A stretch of 10,029 nucleotides of DNA from Bacteroidales bacterium (GTDB lineage Bacteria; Bacteroidota; Bacteroidia; Bacteroidales; UBA932). The stretch lies in contig JAGAAU010000207.1 in the NCBI GenBank assembly GCA_017615135.1, positions 1 to 10,029 on the forward strand. Direction: 5' to 3'. This document shows, piece by piece, positions 1-8,515 of this stretch. The translations under genes and the position numbers were made by a program. Position 1 is the first letter of the stretch; each line of letters opens with the position of its first letter. The notes beneath the pieces were generated by a model. The model searched no databases, was not told the origin of the DNA, and saw only the letters and a list, made by a program, of their open reading frames with translations.

Positions 1-1503
1 GCCCACCTCTATCCGGGCACGGATGTAAAACTGACACGCAAAACCGCATCGGCACTGGTATATGCCAAGTCTCCGGTGGTTTCGCGCGCAACGGAAACGG
101 AAGAGCGCCACCTGAACGGCATATTGGAAAGCAGCGGATTCGAACCTGAAGGAGGACGGCAGTCCGTATCTTCAATCCGCTTCTCCCCCGTCCGGATTTT
201 TTCTTCAACCATACCTGCGGAAGCATACGGCATCGCCGGCATTCTGAGCGACCTTATTGAGTCGGCTTCCGTAACCATAGACTATTCCTACCTGGCAAAA
301 GGAATCTGGAGAGACGGCAGCATGTCCGTAGTCTGGGATGAAAACTGCCCGGACAGCCGTCTACGGGAATATTTCAAGTGGTTCACCAACGACGGCAACA
401 TTACAGGCGGTTCAGGTCTTGGCGCAGAATATATGATGACCTACCTGCTCCGTCTGCTCACGGATTATTCCAGTTACGACGAGACAATTTACGAACACGA
501 ATCCGGCGGAGTACACTATATGGCACAGAAAGGTGTCAGTGGGGAATTCCTGACTTATGCAGATATCTATAACACCCTGAGAGACTACCTGCTGGAACGC
601 TTCGACACCCTGGTTTACGAAGGGGAGATTGTCATTGAGGAAGGCAACCGGATCAAGCTCACTGATTCTGCCCAGCGCAGCTACCCTGGCAGCCTGGGCC
701 TGCCCGACGGAGCCGCGGCCATACTATGGACCGGACTTGGCTTCGAAGTGGCGGAGGGCGCCCTGGACGGAGTGGCTCCAATTTCCGCTTACTGCTATCC
801 GCCGGATCTGCGCTACTTTGCCAACTCCACCATCAGCACTTCAACTTCCGATAAAGACGAGAGCTACACCTCCGACAAGGCAGACTGGAATTCCATCCTC
901 AACGAATACCGCGGGGCAAAGTCGGTGTACAGCGACACCCGCTCCGTAGCCCTGGACGAACCGCTGAACTACAGCTGCGGCATGCTGAAGGCTACCGTTC
1001 GCGGCATATCGGAAGAAGTGGGGCACGGAACCATGTTCCCCCTCACCGGGGTTATCATCGGCGGACAGAGAAATCTTCGTTTCGACTTCTCCCCTGTTTC
1101 CGGCGACGAGTTTTTCCTGTACGACAATTGCATTAACGGCATATATCTTACTCCGGAAACTTCTCCGGAATTTCGCACGCTGGTATCGCAGACCATGCCG
1201 GGAGAGAACGTGTACTTCTGCCTGGAGTTCCGCAACGACAGCGGCGCAGCCTTCTCCGGAGCGGACGGGAAGATACTCCCGGGATGCAAGTTTTATCTGA
1301 TAGGCCGTATCGAACCTCCCGAAGATAATGAAGACGCCTGCATTTTCATGAGAGACTGCACTACGAGCGTAAACTGCCTCGTACACTCCCTCAGCGAAGC
1401 CCGCAATTCCATCCCCGATCTTGAGCATCCCTCCCTTACCATGGGAGTTCAGCTGATGACCAGCTGGATGCAGGCCACTTCTTCTTACATTGTGATGTAC
1501 TGA
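1..1503 (+). CDS. Fimbrillin-family major pilus subunit (FimA/Mfa1-like), 5' end missing
   Basis: This is the C-terminal 500 residues of a type V pilus shaft-type subunit. The reading frame is open from base 1, so the GTG at base 76 is an internal Val codon and the true start, with its lipoprotein signal, lies upstream. Landmarks shared, from memory, with Bacteroides fimbrillins are GSLGLPDGAA (codons 230-239 counted from base 1), CYPPDLRYFANSTISTS (from codon 265), FPLTGVIIGGQ (from 346), VYFCLEF (near 407), and a terminal block IPDLEHP (471-477) followed by GVQL and a Trp strand. In this family the last strands form the C-terminal beta domain that takes part in donor-strand polymerisation on the cell surface. 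The visible part has nine cysteines, which is many for a pilin. The stop TGA overlaps the next ATG by one base, indicating an operon. An accessory subunit rather than the main shaft protein remains possible. The family call is firm; the exact role is inferred. Confidence 0.8.
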   Translation, partial: AHLYPGTDVKLTRKTASALVYAKSPVVSRATETEERHLNGILESSGFEPEGGRQSVSSIRFSPVRIFSSTIPAEAYGIAGILSDLIESASVTIDYSYLAKGIWRDGSMSVVWDENCPDSRLREYFKWFTNDGNITGGSGLGAEYMMTYLLRLLTDYSSYDETIYEHESGGVHYMAQKGVSGEFLTYADIYNTLRDYLLERFDTLVYEGEIVIEEGNRIKLTDSAQRSYPGSLGLPDGAAAILWTGLGFEVAEGALDGVAPISAYCYPPDLRYFANSTISTSTSDKDESYTSDKADWNSILNEYRGAKSVYSDTRSVALDEPLNYSCGMLKATVRGISEEVGHGTMFPLTGVIIGGQRNLRFDFSPVSGDEFFLYDNCINGIYLTPETSPEFRTLVSQTMPGENVYFCLEFRNDSGAAFSGADGKILPGCKFYLIGRIEPPEDNEDACIFMRDCTTSVNCLVHSLSEARNSIPDLEHPSLTMGVQLMTSWMQATSSYIVMY

Positions 1504-2963
1504 TGAAATTCCTGCGCTTCATATTGCCCGCAATCCTGTTGCTAACGCTCTGGAACTGCCAGAGAGACGGCATCGTGGAGCCGCAGATAGGCATTTATGT
1601 GCAGGGGCCGGGAGAAGAGGTGGCCAAGGCAGACGTCGGTGAGGTATCGCCTTCCAATGCGGCGGAAAGCCTCCTTCACGATATGAGAATCTGGGTATTT
1701 ACAAGCGACGGGCATCAGAAGATAACCTCGTTGAACATAGCCCAGAGTCAGCTCCCCGCCGCAGGAAGAACCCGCCGCTATGTAGTGCCTGTTTCCAGGG
1801 AATTTGCCGCCCAAAGGCCGGATGTAGACGTTTTTGTACTTGCAAACGGCTATGTGATAGGCAGTTCCCTAAACGAGAATTCCAACTGGGATGAGGTGAA
1901 CGATGCGGTGTTAAGCGGCAGCAACTTCGGAATTTCAATCCCTGTCCGCACCGTAGATCCGGCTTACGGCCTGCCCATGACCGGAGTCGGCAGGGGGCTC
2001 CAGATTCAGATGGAGGAGCCTGTGATGCGCGTGGAGACCGTAAGGCTGATTCGTGCGGTATCCAAGGTGCGCTATGTCTTCTGCCGCATGAAGGACGACG
2101 AGCAGCACGATGAGATTTCAGTAGACCGAATTACCCTCAACGGCGGCCTTATTCCTCAGAACGAGTACCTTTTCACCGGTTCCCTGCCCTATGCAATCGC
2201 TCCGGGCGGATATGTGGCGGAACCTCTGAGCACCGACGGCCCGGCAACCCTGGCACAGAACGAAACCCCGGAAAAACTGGTCTATGCGGGCCAGGACGCC
2301 CAGAGCTACAAGAGACTGCTGGACGATGCAATATCGGACGGGCTGCTTACCGACGCCGGCACAATCTACCTCCGGGAGAGCGACAAGATGCTTACAGGCT
2401 ATGTGAGCTACACCGTAAACGGAGTTTCCCACACGCGTAATTTCACCATGGCCAATCCCGGCGATTTTGCTCGCAATCACAGCTGGACACTATACGGATA
2501 TTTCCTCAGCGGCCGCAACCTCCAGCTGGCCATTAACGCACAGCCCTGGGACTATAACGTTCAGCACGTAGACTTCTCGAACCAGTCTATCCAGGCTACC
2601 CAGTTCGTGGTGGACGACACCACGGCAGATGTAACGGAACCAGAGCACGACCACTTCGATGTTCGTCTGAGGGCCGGAGTTTCCGCCAGGGGTCACCTCT
2701 ATATCACCACTCCTGTAAGCGGTAAACTGATGATACAGCCCATAGGAGACGCCCCTTCCTTTATCGTCACTCCCGACATAGCTGATATCGATCCTACAGT
2801 CAATGCGGGCCGAATCGACATTGAAATACGCCGCAATCCCGACGCCGAAGGCGACCAGACCGGCAAACACATAACCCTGTCTTTCACCGTGGAATCCGGT
2901 GAACGCGAAATAGACGCCAATACTGAACTTCTCAACGGAAAAGTTTACCGCTTCATACTGTGA
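1503..2963 (+). CDS. Mfa2/FimB-like fimbrial lipoprotein, probable pilus anchor or accessory subunit
   Basis: A 486-residue precursor with a lipoprotein signal: basic start MKFLR, hydrophobic core, and lipobox LWNC with the lipidated Cys at residue 19. Fimbrial signatures follow: MRIWVFTSDG (61-70), RPDVDVFVLANGY (from 105), and LIRAVSKVRYVFC (182-194), the last being the common fimbrillin block at the end of the first beta sandwich. After a second beta domain comes a further segment of about 100 residues, starting near FDVRLRAGV and ending LLNGKVYRFIL, which looks like another Ig-like sandwich. P. gingivalis Mfa2/FimB are roughly 300 residues, so this protein is clearly longer. In that system the second gene of the operon is the outer-membrane anchor that also limits pilus length; assigning that role here rests on gene order and fold. 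The ATG shares one base with the preceding stop (TGATG), and the stop overlaps the next GTG start by four bases, implying coupled translation. A K-A pair at 42-43 resembles the processing site of polymerising pilins, which would argue against a pure anchor. Confidence 0.72.
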   Translation: MKFLRFILPAILLLTLWNCQRDGIVEPQIGIYVQGPGEEVAKADVGEVSPSNAAESLLHDMRIWVFTSDGHQKITSLNIAQSQLPAAGRTRRYVVPVSREFAAQRPDVDVFVLANGYVIGSSLNENSNWDEVNDAVLSGSNFGISIPVRTVDPAYGLPMTGVGRGLQIQMEEPVMRVETVRLIRAVSKVRYVFCRMKDDEQHDEISVDRITLNGGLIPQNEYLFTGSLPYAIAPGGYVAEPLSTDGPATLAQNETPEKLVYAGQDAQSYKRLLDDAISDGLLTDAGTIYLRESDKMLTGYVSYTVNGVSHTRNFTMANPGDFARNHSWTLYGYFLSGRNLQLAINAQPWDYNVQHVDFSNQSIQATQFVVDDTTADVTEPEHDHFDVRLRAGVSARGHLYITTPVSGKLMIQPIGDAPSFIVTPDIADIDPTVNAGRIDIEIRRNPDAEGDQTGKHITLSFTVESGEREIDANTELLNGKVYRFIL

Positions 2964-5359
2964 TACGCCGACTTTCATATCTGCTTGCACTGCTGTTGCT
3001 TCTGCTGCTTCCTGCCTGCGTACAGGAGACAGTCGGGGATACTCCGGACGGCCCGTACATAGAAATGAAGCTGTACTGCAACGACCCGGTCGAGAGCAAA
3101 GCCGGTGCAGACGGGGTGCGCGACGGGTCGGACCGTTACAACGAGAACCTGATATCCACCGTGGATTTCTTTTTCTGGCCCATCGGGCAGGAAGATCAGG
3201 ACGCTACTTTCCACGTACGCAGGACTTCCGGCAACAGGCGAAGCGACGTTTTCAGGATGGAAATCACCTCGGAAGACATCAACAACCGCATCTTCCCTTC
3301 CTATCCTTCCGATATAAGGCAGGCAAAGGTAATGGCGGTGGTGAATTATCCCGGAACCCTGGTAGCGGACGAAAACAACCTTTCAGGCACTTCAAAGGAA
3401 GATATAGAGTCTTTAATCGTAACGACGGACTTCGTGTCGCCCGTAGACCACAGGCAAGCCAGTTTCGTTATGAGCGGCGTAACGACGATAGACCTCCGCG
3501 GACGTTCCCAGATTATGGCGGCCACAGGGGCAATCGCTCTCGAGCGCTATGCCTGTAAGATGACCGTGGCGGTCAATGTTGCCAATACGGTTACCCTGGA
3601 TAACGGAGAAGTGTGGTCCCCTATGCTGGAAGGTATGGAAATTTATCTCGTAAACGCCTCCAAATCCGTTTCCCTGGGCGGCGAAGACGACACTCCTGAG
3701 TATTTTTCCTACTCCGGCAACAAGAAGAAATTCGTTCGCAGGGATCTGGACGGGAACCTGGTTCCCTACCTCGACATGGACGGAGATTACTACAACACCT
3801 ACCCCATGTACATGTATCCCCAGCACTGGACCTACGGATCCACCGGAGGATACGACCGCGAACCTTACCTGAAACTGGTCGTCCCCTGGGCCAGAAAGGC
3901 AGAGGGAGGCTTCTCTTCTACCCAGAAGCAGTTCTACTACAAGATAGTTATGCCGGACGACAAGCGCAACGGATTTAAACGACGCTTTGCCCGCAACAAC
4001 TGGTATCACCTCAACATAGACGTCGGTATCCTCGGAGCGGAAACGGACGAGGCATCCGTAACCATTTACTCAGGCTCCTGCTACGTAGTTTACTGGCAGG
4101 ACAAAGACGTGGTTATCAAGCAGGCAGAAATCGGCAACGCCCGCTATCTGTCGGTGGACAAGGAGCGCTACGAACTGTATAACGTTCCGTCTGTAAACAT
4201 CCGATATACCACCAGCCATCCTGTTATCATCAAGGAAGGCAGCATCAGGGTAACCAGACCTTATTACGGAGAATCCGGCGCAGGGGCCAAGACACTCGGC
4301 GGAATTGTGCGGAAAGCCGGGAAGAACGACATCTACAAGCAGGGAAGCCTTTATCTGGACTATCCCGACACCTGCCGCACCAAACTTTCGGCCGATGGCC
4401 AGGACTGGTTCGAGAATACCGGCATCTCGATATTCTTCAACCATCCGCTGAACAACGACTACTCCAGTTCGATGTTCGATTACTCCCCCTATGACATATC
4501 CTTCACGCTGGTGCACGAGGACCGCCCGAACGACGACCGCTTCCGCAAGGACATCACCCTGCTGCAGCGTCCGGGCATCTATATCAATGCACTGGCCAAT
4601 TCGGATGCAACCGTAGTCTACATCAAGAACGGTACTGCGGGAAGAAAGCTCTATAAATCCGATTACTGGGGTTATGTCTACGTAGACAACGAGCAGCTGG
4701 TACGCCAGGGAGAAGAAGACCTGTCGGCATACAGCGCGCTTGCCGACAGCCTCGGATACACCCTTGAGGAATATCACTGGAGGGCCGTATGGTATACAGG
4801 AGGCAGCCGGGATATCTTCAATATCAACGTGACGGTGCTGCCGGCCAGCTCTGACCTCGTCATCGGGGACCCGCGTACCGACGATGTAGACAACCTGCGG
4901 GACGATTTCCACGAAGCACCCGCCCTTTACGGACCTTCCCCGAGGCGTCTGCGCTGGTATCATCCCACGGAATCCTCGCCACGTACTGCGAATATGCTGG
5001 CACCCAGCTACCGGATTGCCTCGAAGCACGGAGGTGTGGAATTCGGCAACCTCAACTTCGAACAGGCACAGTGGCGTTGCGCCACCTATCAGGAAGACGG
5101 ATTCCCCGCAGGCAGGTGGCGGTTGCCCACTAAGGGAGAAATCAAATTCATCTCCATGCTGTCCGCCAATAAAATTTTCACCTATCTTTTCTCTAATGCC
5201 GTCTATTGGTCTGCCAACGGAGCAATCGCGGTATCTGAAGGTAATGTGACAGACAGCAACAGCGGCAACGCCCTCACCCGCTGCGTTTATGACAGCTGGT
5301 ACTGGGGTGACGACCAACACGAACCACGAACTGAATTTGTATGGGGGGACATGGAATGA
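2960..5359 (+). CDS. Large fimbrial lipoprotein with C-terminal C-type-lectin-like (Lcl/FISUMP-like) module, probable tip adhesin
   Basis: 799 residues. The start is taken as GTG at 2960 because it overlaps the previous stop (GTGA) and gives a clean lipoprotein signal: MIRR, a run of seven Leu, and lipobox LPAC with Cys at residue 20. The N-terminal half carries fimbrillin-type beta domains, for example ENLISTVDFFFWP and RRFARNNWYHLNIDVGI. The last 110 residues change character: FEQAQWRCATYQEDG (700-714), GRWRLPTKGEI (718-728), VYWSANG (748-754) and ALTRCVYDSWYW (771-782). The WRLPT...YWS...RCVYD order with a Cys pair (C707, C775) is that of Lcl/DUF1566 and FISUMP modules, which adopt a C-type-lectin-like fold. 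Such a module at the end of a pilus subunit suggests binding of a glycan or host protein. By position it matches the minor or tip subunits downstream of the anchor gene in P. gingivalis pilus operons. Family membership is fairly sure; the tip position and ligand are inferred. Confidence 0.75.
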   Translation: MIRRLSYLLALLLLLLLPACVQETVGDTPDGPYIEMKLYCNDPVESKAGADGVRDGSDRYNENLISTVDFFFWPIGQEDQDATFHVRRTSGNRRSDVFRMEITSEDINNRIFPSYPSDIRQAKVMAVVNYPGTLVADENNLSGTSKEDIESLIVTTDFVSPVDHRQASFVMSGVTTIDLRGRSQIMAATGAIALERYACKMTVAVNVANTVTLDNGEVWSPMLEGMEIYLVNASKSVSLGGEDDTPEYFSYSGNKKKFVRRDLDGNLVPYLDMDGDYYNTYPMYMYPQHWTYGSTGGYDREPYLKLVVPWARKAEGGFSSTQKQFYYKIVMPDDKRNGFKRRFARNNWYHLNIDVGILGAETDEASVTIYSGSCYVVYWQDKDVVIKQAEIGNARYLSVDKERYELYNVPSVNIRYTTSHPVIIKEGSIRVTRPYYGESGAGAKTLGGIVRKAGKNDIYKQGSLYLDYPDTCRTKLSADGQDWFENTGISIFFNHPLNNDYSSSMFDYSPYDISFTLVHEDRPNDDRFRKDITLLQRPGIYINALANSDATVVYIKNGTAGRKLYKSDYWGYVYVDNEQLVRQGEEDLSAYSALADSLGYTLEEYHWRAVWYTGGSRDIFNINVTVLPASSDLVIGDPRTDDVDNLRDDFHEAPALYGPSPRRLRWYHPTESSPRTANMLAPSYRIASKHGGVEFGNLNFEQAQWRCATYQEDGFPAGRWRLPTKGEIKFISMLSANKIFTYLFSNAVYWSANGAIAVSEGNVTDSNSGNALTRCVYDSWYWGDDQHEPRTEFVWGDME

Positions 5360-8300
5360 AGAAACTGCTTTCATATCTCCTGACAGCCACACTCCTGTTT
5401 GCGGCTTATGCCTGCATCAGGGAAAAAGACCAGGATAATAATGGTGAACCCCTGCCTGAAGGCGCACAGGTGACCATCAATTTCTCCGTTTACGGCGACG
5501 GACTCTCATCCGCACCTTCCAGGGCCCTGAGCGAGAAGGTACCACTTGAGAACCTGTATCTGGCTGTATTCGGCAGTTCCGGATATCTGAAAGAATATGT
5601 GCAGGCAACTATGCTGGAACACGACGACTCCCTGTACAACTTCTCAGTAACCCTAACCCTCTCCGACAGCCCCCGTATCCTGCATTTCATAGGAAACGGC
5701 CCCTCCACCCTGCCCTTCGGTTACGTAGATGCAGTCATGCCCACCCTGCTTTCCGAACGAGGCCAGGGCGCATACTGGCAGACGAAAAGGGTAGACGGCA
5801 TCCGTGCCCGCAAAAGCACGACAAGCTATACCGATGATTATGGCATACAGGTTGTGCCGGGCGATTATATCGACAAAGACGGCAACAAGGTGACAAACGG
5901 CAAAGGATATATGCCCGACGATGCCACCTCCGCCGCATTCGCTGCAATCCCCCTCATCCGCAACTGGGCTAAAATAGTGGTTATAGGCGACGACCCCGAC
6001 AGTTCCTTTTTTACACCGTTTAGCTATGCGGTGGTAAACGTTCCGTCCAAGGGCACGATTGCCCCCCATTCTTCGGCAACCGGTTTCATAGAAAACTATC
6101 ACTCCCTGGGCTTTGAAGACCTTGAGGATATGGGGTATCCTGCCAATCTGCCGCCGGGAACCACTTTCGACGAATCGGTGCCCTCAGTGGAAGATTTCCA
6201 GAACTGCACCGGAGGAGTTTCCCCAACAGGCGAGAACGGAGCCGTGTATCTCTATGAGCGGCCTGTCCCTTCCGGAAGCATCCCTCCCACCTACATCATA
6301 ATGTACGGGCACTATCGCAATCCGGAAGATCTGGAGCACGAGGGCGATTACTTCTATAAGGTAGACCTGATGGTGATGTCAGACTACTATCCTGTATACA
6401 GGAATTTCAAATATCAGGTCATCATACGCAAGATACAGTCTCAGGGGCACCATACCCCGGTAGCGGCAGTCGCTGCAGCCGGTAGTGCGGATGTATCGGC
6501 AGATATTACCACCAGCCACCTCTCCGACATTTCCGACGGTCAGGGGCGTCTGATTATACAGCCGTGGATGTCACATACCTTCTCGGACGCCCAGACAGAC
6601 AATACGCTGCTGCACGCCTATCTGATGAGCGACATCTATCATGAAACGGTAGATATGAATGCCTCGTCCGTAACGGTGGAGACATTGCCCATGCCTTCCG
6701 GCGCCGAAGATCTGATTACGGACCTGTCGATAGATCCTCCTACCGAAATGGCCGGTTCCGTGGGCTGGCGCACTATACATTTCACCACCATGGACCCCGG
6801 GACCACCATACGCAGCCAGACCATAAGGATTACCGGATACCACGAATTCGGGCGGCTGTACCGCGATGTGGTCATCACCATCCAGCCCATCCAGCCCATG
6901 AAGGTGAGTTGCTCATCCCGACGCATGGCGGCAGAGAAAGGCACGCCCCAGGCCATCAATATAAGTATACCGGACGGCCTTGTAGAGTCTATGTTCCCGC
7001 TGATTTTCGAAATTGAGCCCGAAGACAAGACTCTCAGCCCGGACGTGAGCAAGGAAAACAACAACCTTCCGGTGGAGAGCGGCCCTTCAATTTCAGAGCA
7101 CGCAGACTACACTGGGAAACCCTCCTACCATTTCGTCTATACGCTCTCATGGAGCGACTATCGTGCAATTACACCAGTGCAGGATGAAGACGACGATAAT
7201 TACTGGCGCACCTTTACCTGCTATTTCAAGAGCAACCGCGACGACAGTGCAACCACAGTATGGGTAAAGAACGAGTACTTCAGCACAGGCAGCACTACTT
7301 TTGTGAACTACCGTTCTTCCATGAGTTTCCGTAACCTCCGCTTTACGAATCCGATTGAGAAGGCGGAAGAAGTTACCGTAACCGTGCAGTTCTCCATAGA
7401 CGAAGACCCGGATCTCAATTATCCCGCAGACTATCCTGTTATCAAACTGCGGCCTCTTGGCATGGAACCGCTTTCAGAGGAGCTTATTCCCGGACCGGAG
7501 TCGGGCACCTACGTATTCAAGCCCGAATCTTCCACTGTCACTCTGGACTTTGTAACCATTACGAACGACGGCGACCTCTTCCTTGAACTTTCCGCAGAAG
7601 AATACAACACTCAGACGCTGCGCTCTCACAGGTTCATAGATGCGGGCTTTGTAATCGGGCACCAGATGTCCAACACTTCCTACTGGTCCAACGTGGCCAT
7701 CGGAAGGATTAATTCAGATGCCAATAAAACAGTTCTCTTTGGGTATAAGGACGATCCGGAAGCCTTGAATGCAACCGTTTCCATAAACGGGCTGGGCAAG
7801 CAGCTGAACCTTACGACTCCAAGCTCCTTCCCCTGGACGCCTACCGGGCCGCGCGGGCAATACGGGCTTTCCAATTATCACGAAATTGAGTTCAAGACAC
7901 CTTCCCCCAAGAACTACAACCCCATAGAGTTCACGCTCAGCGCACCGGGTTATGTGATTGAAGACATAAGGGCAGGCAGATTCAACGGTAATATCTATAC
8001 CCAGCAGCTCACCACATCCAACGTGTTTAAAGCCGACAACACCTACGGATTTACGGCTGCCAACCCGCAGTTCTCCATCCAGATGGACAAGTCTATAGTG
8101 CACAACTGTACGGTTCAGTTCGACAATATAAGCGAGATTCGGTCTTCCGCCCCTCTGGGAGCGATGATTCCTGCCGGCGAGAGCTGCACCATTACCGTGC
8201 AGAGCAGTCGGGCCGAGTGCTATGTATTCTACGTGGAATTCACTATCCAGGCCCGCGTAAACTGGAACGGGAAGCGCTCTACCCTGTGTCCGGCATCGGG

Positions 8301-8472
8301 CACCACTGAAGACGGCACCTTCCTGCCTTACCCCGGCAACGACACCCAGTACATTTGGTGTCTCCCCGAGCATTCCAATTCCGGCACCCTTACCATCACC
8401 GCCAAGGACGACCTCCCCATCATCATCAGCGGCATGGTGCTCAAGACCTTCCGCGGCACATTCTACGATTAG
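5356..8472 (+). CDS. DUF4906-type fimbrial lipoprotein, probable accessory or tip subunit
   Basis: 1038 residues. The ATG at 5356 is preferred to the in-frame ATG at 5341. It overlaps the upstream stop in the usual ATGA arrangement, and it yields a proper signal: MKKLLSYLL, then lipobox AYAC with Cys at residue 20. The acidic stretch after the Cys (IREKDQD) resembles the surface-export signals of Bacteroidota lipoproteins. Order of parts: a fimbrillin-like N-terminal domain with NLYLAVFGSSGYLKEY (66-81); a linker rich in Ala, Ser and Asp; an Ig-like segment ending VVITIQPIQP (about 505-514); the DUF4906-type core starting MKVSC (515-519) with NNLPVESGPSI (from 569) and TFTCYFKSN; then about 400 residues of further beta-rich sequence that I cannot assign, with paired Cys near the end. 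The function of DUF4906 proteins is not established to my knowledge; they recur in fimbrial operons. It is the last gene of the coupled operon; the stop TAG is followed by the 77-base gap. Confidence 0.72.
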   Translation: MKKLLSYLLTATLLFAAYACIREKDQDNNGEPLPEGAQVTINFSVYGDGLSSAPSRALSEKVPLENLYLAVFGSSGYLKEYVQATMLEHDDSLYNFSVTLTLSDSPRILHFIGNGPSTLPFGYVDAVMPTLLSERGQGAYWQTKRVDGIRARKSTTSYTDDYGIQVVPGDYIDKDGNKVTNGKGYMPDDATSAAFAAIPLIRNWAKIVVIGDDPDSSFFTPFSYAVVNVPSKGTIAPHSSATGFIENYHSLGFEDLEDMGYPANLPPGTTFDESVPSVEDFQNCTGGVSPTGENGAVYLYERPVPSGSIPPTYIIMYGHYRNPEDLEHEGDYFYKVDLMVMSDYYPVYRNFKYQVIIRKIQSQGHHTPVAAVAAAGSADVSADITTSHLSDISDGQGRLIIQPWMSHTFSDAQTDNTLLHAYLMSDIYHETVDMNASSVTVETLPMPSGAEDLITDLSIDPPTEMAGSVGWRTIHFTTMDPGTTIRSQTIRITGYHEFGRLYRDVVITIQPIQPMKVSCSSRRMAAEKGTPQAINISIPDGLVESMFPLIFEIEPEDKTLSPDVSKENNNLPVESGPSISEHADYTGKPSYHFVYTLSWSDYRAITPVQDEDDDNYWRTFTCYFKSNRDDSATTVWVKNEYFSTGSTTFVNYRSSMSFRNLRFTNPIEKAEEVTVTVQFSIDEDPDLNYPADYPVIKLRPLGMEPLSEELIPGPESGTYVFKPESSTVTLDFVTITNDGDLFLELSAEEYNTQTLRSHRFIDAGFVIGHQMSNTSYWSNVAIGRINSDANKTVLFGYKDDPEALNATVSINGLGKQLNLTTPSSFPWTPTGPRGQYGLSNYHEIEFKTPSPKNYNPIEFTLSAPGYVIEDIRAGRFNGNIYTQQLTTSNVFKADNTYGFTAANPQFSIQMDKSIVHNCTVQFDNISEIRSSAPLGAMIPAGESCTITVQSSRAECYVFYVEFTIQARVNWNGKRSTLCPASGTTEDGTFLPYPGNDTQYIWCLPEHSNSGTLTITAKDDLPIIISGMVLKTFRGTFYD

Positions 8473-8477
8473 TTGGG

Positions 8478-8497
8478 AAAATTGATTGAATTTTTTT
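8478..8497 (+). terminator. Weak terminator-like element after the pilus operon
   Basis: AAAATT (8478-8483) and AATTTT (8489-8494) can pair around the loop GATTG, and a T-run continues to 8497. Three more G-T wobble pairs can extend the base of the stem. The stem has no G-C pairs, so it would be unstable; it may simply be AT-rich spacer. It is listed because it sits six bases after the last pilus stop codon and no better terminator is visible. Confidence 0.2.
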
Positions 8498-8515
8498 AGT
8501 ACGGGGTTATAAAAT

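Noticed and set aside
76..78. GTG as the start of the first gene
   Set aside because: The frame is open back to base 1 with fimbrillin-like sequence (DVKLTRKTA) before it, so the codon is internal and the gene is cut by the window edge.
5100..5220. Sulfatase-modifying (FGE) enzyme activity for the WRLPT module
   Set aside because: The fold class is related, but the segment is only about 110 residues, is fused to pilin domains, and is far shorter than a formylglycine-generating enzyme.
5341..5355. Upstream ATG start for the DUF4906 lipoprotein
   Set aside because: It would put MGGHG before the basic MKK of the signal peptide; the ATG at 5356 overlaps the previous stop by the standard ATGA and gives a normal lipoprotein signal length.
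4070..5392. 440-codon open frame on the minus strand
   Set aside because: It lies wholly opposite the well-supported lectin-module lipoprotein, its translation shows no signal or family motif, and long antisense frames are expected in codon-biased DNA of this composition.
6878..6900. Short direct repeat encoding IQPIQP
   Set aside because: Two 9-base copies only, in frame within a linker between beta domains; not a repeat array.
7714..8373. 219-codon minus-strand frame within the DUF4906 gene
   Set aside because: It is a shadow of the coding strand, with no recognisable domain and no leader region.
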